In this document: positions 29,494 to 39,004 of the stretch, piece after piece | Layout: every line of letters begins with the position of its first letter | How positions within the stretch are numbered: position 1 is the first letter of the stretch | Assembly: GCF_000383915.1 (NCBI RefSeq) | Contig: NZ_KB912942.1 | Span: forward strand, 7,320,388 to 7,384,387 | From: Amycolatopsis benzoatilytica AK 16/65 | GTDB taxonomy: Bacteria; Actinomycetota; Actinomycetes; Mycobacteriales; Pseudonocardiaceae | DNA: 64,000 nucleotides | Direction of reading: 5' to 3' | Notes under the pieces: model-generated | The model's database searches: none | The model's input: the letters and a program-made list of their open reading frames with translations, nothing else | What the model was told of the DNA's origin: nothing | Made by a program: the position numbers and the translations under genes

Positions 29494-30507
29494 ATGACCT
29501 CGGCGGAGCGGGCAGCGGCGGCGGAACGGGCAGTGCTCGCCCGGCACGTCCGTCGCCTCTGGGCACTGCCGGGTACCGCGCTGGGCCGCAGCGGCTGGCC
29601 GCCCACGTTCGGCCAACGCCTGCACTGGCACTGGAACTACTGGTGGCAGGCGCATCTGCTGGACAGCCTGGTCGACGCCCAGCTGCGCGCCCCGGACGAG
29701 CAGCGGGCGCGACTGATCAGCCGGTTCGTCACGACGGTGCACCGGCGGAACTTCGGCACCTGGGTCAACGACTACTACGACGACATCGCCTGGCTGGGCC
29801 TGGCCCTGCAACGAGTCCGCGAACTGCGCCTCGTGGAGTCCACTGTGGACGAGGCGCTCGCCGCGATCGGCCGTCGCCTGCACGAGGGCTGGACCGACGA
29901 TCTGGGCGGCGGAATCTGGTGGCGGCGCGGCGATGCCTTCAAGAACGCCCCGGCCAACGGGCCCGCCGCGATCTTCCACGCCCGGGCAGGCGACCGCGAT
30001 CGCGCCGCGGCGATGACGCGGTGGCTCACCGAGACGTTGGTGGACCCGGCGACCGGCCTGGTCTGGGACGGCATCCGGGCGGACACCGGCGAGCTGGTCA
30101 CGTACATTTTCTCCTACTGCCAAGGCGTTTACCTGGGGGCTTGCCTGGAACAGGCCGCTTGGGACGAGGCCGCCCGGACGGTCCGCGCGGTCGCGGAACA
30201 CGTTGCGCCGCAAGGAATCATGCCTGGCTCCGAGGGCGGTGACGGAGGGTTGTTCTCGGCGATCCTGGCCCGCTATCTGGCGCTGGCCGCGAAGACGTTG
30301 CCCGGTGCGGAGGCGGAAACCGCGGCCCGGCTGGTGCGCCAGTCCGCCGACGCCTGCTGGAGCGGGGCGGTAACGACCACGGGCGGCCCGTTGTTCAGCT
30401 CGGTGTGGGCGGACCCGGCCGGACTCCCGCCGGGGAAAGCGGAACGAGACTTGTCCGTGCAGGTCGGCGGATGGATGCTGCTCGAAGCGGCGGCGACGCT
30501 GGACTAG
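29494..30507 (+). CDS. Glycoside hydrolase family 76-like protein
   Basis: 337 residues, (alpha/alpha)6-barrel type. The catalytic double aspartate is in DYYDDIAWLGLAL (about residues 93-105), with WNYWWQAHLLDSLVDAQLR upstream and GGIWWRRGDAFKNAPANGPA downstream, all GH76 hallmarks. GH76 enzymes cut alpha-1,6-mannan. There is no signal peptide, so an intracellular role or unusual export is implied. Starts 5 bp after the RNA methyltransferase gene and is probably co-transcribed; a sugar locus follows on the other strand and further on. Confidence 0.88.
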   Translation: MTSAERAAAAERAVLARHVRRLWALPGTALGRSGWPPTFGQRLHWHWNYWWQAHLLDSLVDAQLRAPDEQRARLISRFVTTVHRRNFGTWVNDYYDDIAWLGLALQRVRELRLVESTVDEALAAIGRRLHEGWTDDLGGGIWWRRGDAFKNAPANGPAAIFHARAGDRDRAAAMTRWLTETLVDPATGLVWDGIRADTGELVTYIFSYCQGVYLGACLEQAAWDEAARTVRAVAEHVAPQGIMPGSEGGDGGLFSAILARYLALAAKTLPGAEAETAARLVRQSADACWSGAVTTTGGPLFSSVWADPAGLPPGKAERDLSVQVGGWMLLEAAATLD

Positions 30508-30566
30508 CGAGCGGGCAGCTCACCATCGGGCCGCTGGGCAGGTCGCTCCGGCAGTCGCGCGAAACC

Positions 30567-31433
30567 TCAGCACCCGCAGGAAGCCCGGTGCAGAAACCGG
30601 GGCGCCAACCGTACCGATTCCGGCCTGCGCTCCGGCTCCCGGCAGCGCGCGAGCAGCAACTGCACCGCCCGCCGCCCGATCTCCGAGATCGGCTGCGCCA
30701 TCGTCGTGACGCCGGGCGAAACCGTGCGCGCCCAGTCCATGTCGCCGTAGCCGACGACCGCCAGCTCCGACCCGATCCGGATGCCGCGCCGGTGCGCCTC
30801 CCACTGCACCCCGATCAACATCGCCTCCCCGGCGACGATCAGCGCGGTCGGCGAAGGCCACCCGTCCAGCAGCTTCGATGCCGCTCGTGCCGCTCCGCCC
30901 GCCGAAGACTGTCCGCAGGCCACCAGTTCCGGGTTGTACCGCAGGCCGGCGCGGCCGAGGCCCAGCCGGTAGCCGAGTGCCCGTTCCTCGCTGACCGTCG
31001 TCCCCTCGGTGCCGGTGATCAGCCCGATCCGCCGGTGCAGCCGCGTCGCCAGGTGTTCCACCAGCGCGGACATCGCCTGGAAGTTCTCCGAACCGACCTG
31101 GTCCACGTCGTTGCGTCCGGCGACCCGGTCGACCAGCACGGTGGGCACCCCGGTCCGCACCAGCTGGTCGACGACCTCCTCGTCGCCAGGAGCGGGCACC
31201 AGCAAGACGCCGTCCACCCGATCGGCGCGCAGGGCGCGCAGGACCTCGGCTTCTTCCTGCACCGAATCGCCGGTGTCGGCCAGCAGCAGGTCGCAGCCCG
31301 CTCGCGCCGCCGCGCCGCGGATCGCGCGCAGCAGCTGGTCGTGGTACGGGCTGGCGTGCCTCCCCAGTGCCACCCCGAACCGATGGGTGACCGGCAGCTC
31401 CCAGTTCGGGACCGCCGGCGCCAAAACGGTCAT
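30567..31433 (-). CDS. LacI-type sugar-binding domain protein lacking the DNA-binding head
   Basis: 288 residues. The whole protein is a LacI/ribose-binding-type effector domain (FGVALGRHASPYHDQLLRAI, DVDQVGSENFQA, VVGYGDMDWARTVSPGVTTM), ending HRASCGC. It lacks the 50-residue helix-turn-helix head, and only about 120 bp of non-coding DNA separate it from the next gene upstream, with no HTH in another frame. It is a close paralogue of the intact LacI protein at 31555-32577 (shared DQVGSEN, LGYRLGLGR, LVACGQSS, ASCGC). It may be a truncated relic or a head-less modulator that dimerises with its neighbour. Confidence 0.8.
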   Translation of the reverse strand: MTVLAPAVPNWELPVTHRFGVALGRHASPYHDQLLRAIRGAAARAGCDLLLADTGDSVQEEAEVLRALRADRVDGVLLVPAPGDEEVVDQLVRTGVPTVLVDRVAGRNDVDQVGSENFQAMSALVEHLATRLHRRIGLITGTEGTTVSEERALGYRLGLGRAGLRYNPELVACGQSSAGGAARAASKLLDGWPSPTALIVAGEAMLIGVQWEAHRRGIRIGSELAVVGYGDMDWARTVSPGVTTMAQPISEIGRRAVQLLLARCREPERRPESVRLAPRFLHRASCGC

Positions 31434-31554
31434 GTCCCCGGCCCTTGTCGTCGTTACCTACCCAACGGTAGCCACTGTTGGGCGACTGACGAGAGGAAGC
31501 GAGACGATCGGGTCCCGAGAATCACTGGAGTGAGTGAATGGCCCACCGTGGCAA

Positions 31555-32577
31555 CTACCGCCCGCAGCCGCAGGAAGCGCGGTGCCGCAAGGTCGGCGGC
31601 AACCGTACCGTCTCGGCCGGCCGGGACGGATCCGCCAAGCGGGCGAGCAGCAGCCGCACGGCCCGGCGGCCGATCTCCTCGATCGGCTGCGCCATCGTGG
31701 TCAGCGGCGGGTCCACCAGATCGGCCCACTCGACGTCGTCGTACACCACCACCGGCAGGTCCTGGCCGATCCGCAGCCCGCGCCGCCGCGCCTCGTGCAG
31801 TACGCCGACCATCATGCTGTCGTTGGCCACCACCAGCGCGGTCGGCGGATCCGGCAGCGCCAGCAGCGTGCTCAACGCGAGCCCGCCGCCGTCGCGCGAC
31901 GACTGCCCGCAGGCCACCAGGTCCGGCGCCCAGCTCAGGCCGGACCGGCCAAGGCCCAGCCGGTAGCCGAGCACGCGTTCGTCGCTGGTGGTCAGGCCGG
32001 GCGCGCCGGAGATCATCCCGATCCGGCGGTGCCCGAGCGACGCCAGATGCGCGGTCAGCGCGGACGTCGCCTGGATGTTCTCCGACCCGACCTGGTCGAT
32101 GTCGGTCCGGGTGGTCAGCCGGTCCATCAGCACGGTCGGCACGTCCAGCGAGACCAGTTCGCCGAGTACCGATCCGTCGCCCGGCGCGGGGGTGATCAGC
32201 AGCCCGTCGACCCGGCGCGAACGCAGCGCGCGCACCACGTCCCGTTCGGTGCCGGCGGTGTCGTGCGTGTCCGCGAGCAGCACGGTGTACCCGTTCGCCG
32301 ACGCCTCCCGCTCGATCGCGTGCATCAATGCCGCGAAGTACGGGTTCGCGACCAGCGAGATCGCCATCCCGATCGACCGGGTGCCGCCGGTGACCAGCGA
32401 GCGGGCGATCGCGTCGCCGGTGTAGCCGGTGGTCTCGATGGCCCGCAGCACCGCGGCTTTCGTTTCCTCGGCCACCGCCCGGGTGCCGTTCACGACGTGC
32501 GACACCGTCGTGATGGACACGCCCGCCATTTCGGCGATGTCGCGCTGGGTCGGGCGGGCGGAACGGGGTCGCGGCAT
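31555..32577 (-). CDS. LacI-family transcriptional regulator of the sugar ABC operon
   Basis: 340 residues. Helix-turn-helix and hinge at 8-60 (TQRDIAEMAGVSITTVSHVV, YTGDAIARSL), then the effector domain (GMAISLVANPYFAALMHAIE, VVVYDDVEWADLVDPPLTTM). Divergent from the ABC transporter operon; a perfect 24-bp palindrome at 32614-32637 in the gap is the obvious operator and would control both directions. The inducer is presumably the imported sugar or its phosphate. Confidence 0.92.
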   Translation of the reverse strand: MPRPRSARPTQRDIAEMAGVSITTVSHVVNGTRAVAEETKAAVLRAIETTGYTGDAIARSLVTGGTRSIGMAISLVANPYFAALMHAIEREASANGYTVLLADTHDTAGTERDVVRALRSRRVDGLLITPAPGDGSVLGELVSLDVPTVLMDRLTTRTDIDQVGSENIQATSALTAHLASLGHRRIGMISGAPGLTTSDERVLGYRLGLGRSGLSWAPDLVACGQSSRDGGGLALSTLLALPDPPTALVVANDSMMVGVLHEARRRGLRIGQDLPVVVYDDVEWADLVDPPLTTMAQPIEEIGRRAVRLLLARLADPSRPAETVRLPPTLRHRASCGCGR

Positions 32578-32613
32578 GTCAGTCCTTCACCAAGTGCTTC
32601 TGCGAGCAAGTTG

Positions 32614-32637
32614 GCAAGCGTTTGCGCAAACGCTTGC
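32614..32637. promoter_or_regulatory. LacI-type operator, perfect 24-bp palindrome
   Basis: Half-site GCAAGCGTTTGC followed by its exact complement GCAAACGCTTGC, with the central GC typical of LacI operators. It lies 36 bp before the regulator start on one side and about 70 bp before the binding-protein start on the other. Confidence 0.88.
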
Positions 32638-32706
32638 GTCCAGGCATGAGTCTGTCTACCTTGCCGTCCATCGGCAAGCTCGCACCTCGATTCGGAGGGC
32701 ATGTCC

Positions 32707-33726
32707 ATGAGACACCGGAGTCTCACCGCACTCGCACTGGCGGCTGTAGTCGCGGCTTCCACCGCCGGGTGCACGGTCGAGCGCCACTGGGGTGGCAGCT
32801 CGAAGACCGGCGGCAACGGCAAGGCCAAGGTCGGTCTGGTCACGAAGACCGACACCAATCCCTACTTCGTCGAACTGCGCAATGCCGCGGCCGCCGCGGC
32901 GAAGGCCAACGGTGCGGACTTCAGTGCGCTCGCCGGTCAGTTCGACGGTGACAACGACGGCCAGGTCCGCGCGATCGAGAACCTGATGCAGCAGGGCGTC
33001 AACACCATCCTGATCACGCCGAGCTCGTCCACCGGCGTGCTCAAGGCCATCAAGGACGCCCGCGACGCCGGCATCCTGGTGATCGCGCTCGACACCGCCA
33101 CCGAACCGGCCAACGCGGTCGATGCCACCTTCGCCACCGACAACTTCGCGGCCGGCGAGCAGCAGGGCGCGTACGTGAAGGCGGCGCTCAAGGGCGCGGA
33201 CCCGAAGTTGCTGATGGTCGACGGCACCGCCGGCAGCACGGTCGACACCCAGCGGCACGGCGGATTCCTCAAGGGCATCGGGCTCAAGGACGGCGCGCCG
33301 GAGATCCGGGGACGCGCCAATGCCAACGGCGACCAGAGCCTTGCCCAGCAGGGCATGGAGAACCTCCTCCAGCGCACCACCGACCTCAACGCGGTGTACA
33401 CGATGAACGAGCCGATGGGCCGGGGCGCCTACGCGGCGTTGAAGGCTCGCGGCCTCACCGGACAGCTCACCGTCGGGTCGATCGACGGCGGCTGTGAAGG
33501 CGTGCAGAACGTCAAGGACGGCCAGTTCGCGGTCACCGTCATGCAGTTCCCGCGGAAGATGGCCGAACAGGGCGTGCTCGCCGCGGTCGAGTACGCCAAG
33601 ACCGGCAAGAAGCCGTCCGGGTTCGTGAACACCGGCTCGATGGCGATCACCGACCATCCGATGCCCGGTGTGCCGAGCAAGGACACCGCCTGGGGCCTGC
33701 AGAACTGCTGGGGAGGAACGAAATGA
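32707..33726 (+). CDS. Sugar ABC transporter substrate-binding lipoprotein
   Basis: 339 residues from ATG 32707, preferred over ATG 32701 because GGAGGG is 7 bases upstream of it. Lipoprotein signal peptide with lipobox STAGC, then a linker GGSSKTGGNGK and a Peripla_BP_4-type fold (VGLVTKTDTNPYFVELRNAA, LDTATEPANAVDATFATDNF, VGSIDGGCEGVQNVKDGQFA). Resembles fructose/ribose-type binding proteins such as FrcB. First gene of a five-gene operon with permease, ATPase and two kinases. Confidence 0.93.
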   Translation: MRHRSLTALALAAVVAASTAGCTVERHWGGSSKTGGNGKAKVGLVTKTDTNPYFVELRNAAAAAAKANGADFSALAGQFDGDNDGQVRAIENLMQQGVNTILITPSSSTGVLKAIKDARDAGILVIALDTATEPANAVDATFATDNFAAGEQQGAYVKAALKGADPKLLMVDGTAGSTVDTQRHGGFLKGIGLKDGAPEIRGRANANGDQSLAQQGMENLLQRTTDLNAVYTMNEPMGRGAYAALKARGLTGQLTVGSIDGGCEGVQNVKDGQFAVTVMQFPRKMAEQGVLAAVEYAKTGKKPSGFVNTGSMAITDHPMPGVPSKDTAWGLQNCWGGTK

Positions 33727-34715
33727 CCACCGTGCCGGTCACCAACCGCGAGCGGGAAACGCTCGGCGAGTTCTTCCTCCGCGCGCCCGCGGTCGGCCCG
33801 GCGCTCGCGCTGGTCGTGGCGATCGTGGTGTTTTCCCTTTCCACCGACACGTTTTTCGATCTGGACAACATGTCCACGGTGGTCCAGCAGTCGCTGGTGG
33901 TCGGCACGCTCGCGCTGGGCCAGACGCTGATCATCCTGATCGCCGGCATCGACCTGTCCAACGCGTCGTCGATGGTCGTGGCGACGCTGGTGATGGCGAA
34001 ACTGGCCGCGGCCGGATCGAACGGTTTCTTCGCACTCGTCGTCGGCGTCGCGCTGACCATCGTGGTCGGCCTGTTCATCGGCACCTTGGCGACCCGGATC
34101 AAGCTGCCCGCCTTCATCATCACGCTCGGCACGTTCACCGGCCTGACCGCGGTGGCGAAGCTGCTCGCCGGCGGGCAGGCGGTCCCGGTGGCCGACGGAC
34201 TGCTGACCTGGCTCGGCACCAAGCGGTACCTTTTCGGCGGCATCCCGATCACCTACGGCATGACGCTGGCGCTGATCATGTTCCTGGTCGTCTGGTACGC
34301 GCTGACGAAAACCGCGTGGGGCAAGCATGTTTACGCGGTCGGCAACGCACCGGAGTCGGCGCGGCTGTCCGGCATCAAGGTCAACCGCACGGTGCTTTCC
34401 GTCTACCTGGTCGCCGGCCTGTGCTTCGGCATCGCCGCGTGGCAGGCGCTCGGCCGCACGCCGAACGCCGACCCGAACCAGTTCCAGCTCGGCAACCTCG
34501 ACTCGATCACCGCGGTGGTGCTGGGCGGCACGAGCCTGTTCGGCGGTCGCGGTTCGGTGCTGGGCACGCTGTTCGGTGCGCTGGTCGTCGCGGTGCTGCG
34601 CTCGGGCCTCACGCAGATGGGCGTGGACGGCAATTACCAGGACCTCGCCACCGGCGCGCTGCTGATCGCCGCCGTGGTGGTGGACCGGATCGCACGGAGG
34701 CAGCAGCAGTCATGA
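33723..34715 (+). CDS. Sugar ABC transporter permease
   Basis: 330 residues, ATGA overlap with the binding-protein stop. About 9-10 hydrophobic helices; RbsC/FrcC-type features include LALGQTLIILIAGIDLSNAS, LPAFIITLGTFTGLTAVAKL, VYAVGNAPESARLSGIKVNR and LGGTSLFGGRGSVLGTLFGA. One permease polypeptide suggests a homodimeric channel. Confidence 0.93.
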   Translation: MTTVPVTNRERETLGEFFLRAPAVGPALALVVAIVVFSLSTDTFFDLDNMSTVVQQSLVVGTLALGQTLIILIAGIDLSNASSMVVATLVMAKLAAAGSNGFFALVVGVALTIVVGLFIGTLATRIKLPAFIITLGTFTGLTAVAKLLAGGQAVPVADGLLTWLGTKRYLFGGIPITYGMTLALIMFLVVWYALTKTAWGKHVYAVGNAPESARLSGIKVNRTVLSVYLVAGLCFGIAAWQALGRTPNADPNQFQLGNLDSITAVVLGGTSLFGGRGSVLGTLFGALVVAVLRSGLTQMGVDGNYQDLATGALLIAAVVVDRIARRQQQS

Positions 34716-35530
34716 CTACTTCGGAGCAGCCCACCCTCTCCGCGCGCGGCCTGGTCAAGCGCTACGGCCGGGTGACCGCCATCGACGGCGCCGACTTCGA
34801 CCTCTACCCCGGCGAAGTGCTCGCCGTGGTGGGCGACAACGGGGCCGGGAAGTCCAGTCTCATCAAGGCATTGTCCGGAGCGGTGGTGCCCGACGAGGGC
34901 GAGATCAAAGTGGACGGCAAGACCGTCCACTTCAAGTCTCCGCTGGATGCCCGGCACTTCGGAATCGAGACGGTGTATCAGGATCTGGCGGTCGCGCCGG
35001 CGCTCGACATCGCGTCGAACATGTTCCTGGGCCGGGAAAAGCGGCTCAAGGGACCGTTCGGGATCGGCCTGCGCAAGCTCGACACCGGTGCCATGCGCAC
35101 CGAGGCGCAGCGAATCCTCGACGACCTCGGGATCAAGGTCAAATCCATTACCCAGCTGGTGGAAACGCTCTCCGGCGGGCAGCGGCAAGGCGTGGCGGTG
35201 GCTCGCGCGGCGGCGTTCGGCACCAAAGCGGTGATCATGGACGAGCCGACTGCCGCGCTGGGCGTCGCGGAGTCGGCGAAGGTGCTGGAGCTGATCGGCC
35301 GGATCCGCGACCGCGGCCTGCCGGTGGTGCTGATCAGCCACAACATGCCGCATGTGTTCGAGATCGCCGATCGGATCCACGTGCATCGACTCGGCAAACG
35401 GGTCGCCGTGGTGTCGCCGAAGACGCACAGCATGAACCAGGTCGTCGGCCTGCTCACCGGTGCGCTGAAGCTGAACGACGACGGCGAAGTGGTCGAGGTC
35501 GCGTCCACCACCCACGCCGGGCTGACCTGA
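34712..35530 (+). CDS. Sugar ABC transporter ATP-binding protein (single-domain, FrcA type)
   Basis: 272 residues, ATGA overlap with the permease. Walker A GDNGAGKSS (about 41-49), Q-loop VYQDLAVAP, signature LSGGQRQGVAVARAA, Walker B AVIMDEPTAALG, switch His in LISHNM. Only one nucleotide-binding domain, unlike the double RbsA/XylG ATPases; this fits the FrcA subtype and predicts a homodimer. ATG 34712; the frame is open upstream inside the permease gene, but that part is not coding. Confidence 0.94.
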   Translation: MTTSEQPTLSARGLVKRYGRVTAIDGADFDLYPGEVLAVVGDNGAGKSSLIKALSGAVVPDEGEIKVDGKTVHFKSPLDARHFGIETVYQDLAVAPALDIASNMFLGREKRLKGPFGIGLRKLDTGAMRTEAQRILDDLGIKVKSITQLVETLSGGQRQGVAVARAAAFGTKAVIMDEPTAALGVAESAKVLELIGRIRDRGLPVVLISHNMPHVFEIADRIHVHRLGKRVAVVSPKTHSMNQVVGLLTGALKLNDDGEVVEVASTTHAGLT

Positions 35531-35531
35531 C

Positions 35532-36400
35532 GTGCGAGTGCTGCTGGCGGGGTTGTGCACCGTCGATGTCGTCCAGCGGGTCGCGGCATTCCCGGAACCG
35601 AGCGAGAAGGTGCAGTCACTGCAGGTGGACGTCGCGGCTGGCGGGCCGGCGACGAACGCCGCGGTGACGGTAGCCGCGCTCGGCGGGCAAGCGATCCTCG
35701 TGACGGCGCTCGGCGCACACCCGCTGGCAGCGCTCGCCCGCGCCGATCTGGAAGCCCGCGGCGTCGATCTGGTCGACCTCGCTCCGCAGCGCTGCGAAGC
35801 GCCTCCGGTCAGTGCGGTCGTGGTGCGCGATCGAGACGGCGAGCGCACCGTCGTCTCGCGCAACGCGGCCGCGGACCCGCCGCTGGAATTGTCCGGCCTG
35901 GCCGCCCTTTTCGACGGCATTGACGCCGTTCTCGTCGACGGGCACCATCCTGAGCTAGCGCTTGCGGTGGCCGAAGAAGCCCGCCGACGCGAAGTTCCGG
36001 TCGTGCTCGACGCGGGCAGCTGGAAGCCGGTACTGGACCAGTTGCTGCCGCTGGTCCAGGTGGCCGCCTGTTCCGCGGGATTCCGTGCTCCCGCACCGAG
36101 TCTTGCCGAACGCGGAGTGCCGGTCACCATCGTCACCGCGGGCCCGGAGCCGGTGCGGTGGAGCACTACGGAAGACTCTGGGCAGGTCCCCGTGCCGCCC
36201 ACCCGGGCGCGGGACACGCTGGGGGCCGGCGACGTGTGGCACGGTGCGCTCGCGTACGCGGTGGCAAGGCGGGACGGAGACGTTCCCGGCTGGATCGGCT
36301 ACGCGAACGCGGTGGCCGCGGAGCGCGTACAGCACGTGGGTCCGCGGTCGTGGACCAAGGCGGTCGGGAAACTGGCCGGGAGCAGAGAAGAAGGAGTGCG

Positions 36401-36404
<4 letters not shown>
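35532..36404 (+). CDS. PfkB-family carbohydrate kinase
   Basis: 290 residues from GTG 35532, 1 bp after the ATPase stop. Ribokinase fold: N-terminal AAGGPATNAAVTVAALGG (substrate GG motif) and C-terminal RDTLGAGDVWHGALAYA (about 224-240) with the anion hole and catalytic Asp. Presumably phosphorylates the imported sugar. Its stop overlaps the next kinase gene. Confidence 0.9.
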
Positions 36405-37036
<632 letters not shown>

Positions 37037-37043
37037 CCAGGTG

Positions 37044-37565
37044 ATGTTCGAGGATCCGGCGACGACTGACCCGTACGCCGGCGCGGTCACCTGGGACCGG
37101 GCCGGCGCGCTGCGGGTCGCCGTGCTGTTCCCGCCGTACGTGCTGCTGGTCCGTGCGCATCTGCAGGGCATGGTCGAGCTGATCGACCAGTGCGCGGCGG
37201 AATCCGACGGCACCGGCATCGACGCCCGGCTGGCGCTGCCGGTCCGGCGGGTCCGCGACAGCAGGGACGAGTCCAGGCCAGACGCCGAGGTGCTGGCCGA
37301 CATCCGGGCTCGGCAGGCGTGGGCGCTGTCGGTGCTGCCCGACCGCGGCGGCGTCGTCGAGCTGGCGACCGCGCAGGAGCAGTGGTGGTTCGGGCACGCG
37401 CTGCTGGACGTGAGCACCGCGATTCTGGCGCTGCTCGGGGAGTGGCTGCGCGGCAAGGACGTCGGCGGGCTGCCCTGCCCGGACGACGAGACGTGGGAAG
37501 TGTGGCACCGGCAGATGAACTGGCTCAACGCCCAGTTCGTCGATCCGCTCCGGCCGGCTGCCTGA
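37044..37565 (+). CDS. Hypothetical protein, 174 residues
   Basis: Start ATG 37044 (GTG 37041 is adjacent), 7 bp after the kinase stop, so likely the last gene of the sugar operon. Soluble, helical, Trp-rich near the end (EQWWFGHALLDVSTAILALL, ETWEVWHRQMNWLNAQF). No motif I recognise. Confidence 0.7.
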   Translation: MFEDPATTDPYAGAVTWDRAGALRVAVLFPPYVLLVRAHLQGMVELIDQCAAESDGTGIDARLALPVRRVRDSRDESRPDAEVLADIRARQAWALSVLPDRGGVVELATAQEQWWFGHALLDVSTAILALLGEWLRGKDVGGLPCPDDETWEVWHRQMNWLNAQFVDPLRPAA

Positions 37566-37595
37566 CCTTTTCCCGGCCGGGCTATAGCTGTCGCT

Positions 37596-37690
37596 GGTCC
37601 GTGAAGGGTCCCCTCACGGAATCTAGTTCCTTCAAGGGGTCCTTCACGGACCCCAGCGCGCCCGTGAAGGACCCCTTGACGGGCATCGCC
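37596..37690. repeat. Intergenic palindromic repeat, copy 5, plus a half copy
   Basis: 37596-37652: outer arms GGTCCGTGAAGG / CCTTCACGGACC with a diverged inside (CTCACGGAATCTAGTTCCTT). It is followed at 37661-37690 by a single left arm CCGTGAAGGACCCCTTGACG without its partner. Sits between two genes on the same strand, 30 bp after one stop and just upstream of the ribosome site of the next. Confidence 0.8.
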
Positions 37691-37715
37691 CAGAAAATCG
37701 CACTAGGAGGCATCG

Positions 37716-38459
37716 ATGGGGGTCCTGATCGTCACCGGCGGCAGCCGGGGCATCGGCGCGGCGGTGTGCGAGCTGGCCGCCGAACGCGGCTACGACGTGG
37801 TGGTGAACTTTTCCGGCGACCCGTCCCCGGCCGAACAGGTCGCCGAGCGGGTGCGGTCCCGCGGTGCGCAAGCGCTTGCGTTCCGGGCCGACGTGTCGGA
37901 CGAACGGCAGGTCAGCGCCCTGTTCGAGGCGGCGGCCGAGCTCGGCCCGCTGGCCGGGCTGGTGAACAACGCGGGGGTTACCGGCAACACGCCGGGCCGG
38001 CTGGACGAGCAGACCGTCGAGACGTTCCGCCGGGTGCTGGACATCAACGTCACCGGCGTTTTCCTGTGCTGCCGGGAGGCGGTGCGGCGGTTGTCGACCC
38101 GCTACGGCGGTCCGGGCGGCGCGATCGTGAACGTCTCGTCCATCGCCGCGCGCACCGGGTCAGCGGGCGAGTGGGTGCACTACGCGGCGTCGAAGGCGGC
38201 GGTCGACACGCTCAGCGTCGGGCTGGCCCGGGAGGTCGCCGACGAGGGCGTCCGGGTCAACGTCGTGTCGCCCGGCCTGATCGACACCGGCCTGCACGTG
38301 GCCGCCGGGCTGCCGGACCGGCTGGAGCGGCTCAGCCCCGGCATCCCGCTGCGCCGTCCCGGCCAGCCGGAGGAGATCGCCGGCGCGGTGCTGTGGCTGC
38401 TGTCTCCGGAAGCGTCCTACACCGTCGGTTCGGTACTGGAGATCGGCGGCGGCCGCTGA
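37716..38459 (+). CDS. SDR family oxidoreductase (3-oxoacyl-ACP reductase-like)
   Basis: 247 residues, strong ribosome site AGGAGG. TGGSRGIG (TGxxxGIG, about 7-14), NNAGVTG (about 87), VNVSSIA with catalytic Ser, and YAASK (Tyr/Lys, about 155-159); closes with the NAD(P)-SDR pattern SYTVGSVLEIGGGR. The E-x-G-Y-D-V-V-V-NFSG stretch after strand 2 suggests NADP. Resembles FabG/glucose dehydrogenase-like proteins (YgfF type). Substrate unknown. Confidence 0.92.
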   Translation: MGVLIVTGGSRGIGAAVCELAAERGYDVVVNFSGDPSPAEQVAERVRSRGAQALAFRADVSDERQVSALFEAAAELGPLAGLVNNAGVTGNTPGRLDEQTVETFRRVLDINVTGVFLCCREAVRRLSTRYGGPGGAIVNVSSIAARTGSAGEWVHYAASKAAVDTLSVGLAREVADEGVRVNVVSPGLIDTGLHVAAGLPDRLERLSPGIPLRRPGQPEEIAGAVLWLLSPEASYTVGSVLEIGGGR

Positions 38460-38589
38460 ATCTCGGGAAGTGAGACGCCCGGCGACGAGCAGATCACGAT
38501 TGGCGCCGGAAGTCGGTCAACTCGGCGGTCGCCGTTGTCCCGGTGTGTCAGGCTGGAGCGAAGGGGTTGAAAGGACGGCCGGGAAAGTC

Positions 38590-39000
38590 ATGCCCAAGCT
38601 CACGTCTGTGCACCATCTGGCGCTCACCGTGACCGATGTGGACCGCAGTGTTCCGTGGTACGTCCGGGTGCTCGACCTCGAGGAGAGCCACCGGCGGGAG
38701 GACCCGGAAACCGGGGTCCGCAAGGTCGTTCTCCGCTCGGCGGGCGACGGCTTCTCCGTGGTGCTGGTGCAGCATCCGATCGCCGTGCGGCCCGCGTTCG
38801 ACGAGCGCCACACTGGTCTGGACCATGTCGCGTTCTCGGTGTCCTCCCGGGCCGAAGTGGCCGAATGGGAGAACCGGCTGCGCGAGTACGGAGTGTCGTA
38901 CCTCCCCGCCACCGAATCGCACACCTTCGAGGGATCGTCGGTGATCGTGTTCCGCGATCCGGACGGCATCCAGCTGGAAATCTGGTCCGACCCGGCCTGA
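38590..39000 (+). CDS. VOC-family (glyoxalase-fold) protein
   Basis: 136 residues from ATG 38590. One beta-alpha-beta-beta-beta pair repeated twice: LTSVHHLALTVTDVDRSVPW with a metal-ligand-type His, GLDHVAFSVSS with a second His, and FRDPDGIQLEIW with the terminal Glu. These are the three classical ligand positions of VOC metalloenzymes (dioxygenase, glyoxalase or resistance protein); the reaction cannot be named. It converges on a DedA gene with 4 bp between the stops. Confidence 0.9.
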   Translation: MPKLTSVHHLALTVTDVDRSVPWYVRVLDLEESHRREDPETGVRKVVLRSAGDGFSVVLVQHPIAVRPAFDERHTGLDHVAFSVSSRAEVAEWENRLREYGVSYLPATESHTFEGSSVIVFRDPDGIQLEIWSDPA

Positions 39001-39004
39001 GCGA

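Noticed and set aside
38814..38825. DasR-like core TGGTCTGGACCA
   Set aside because: Inside the glyoxalase-fold coding region, formed by the conserved T-G-L-D-H codons; not in a promoter.
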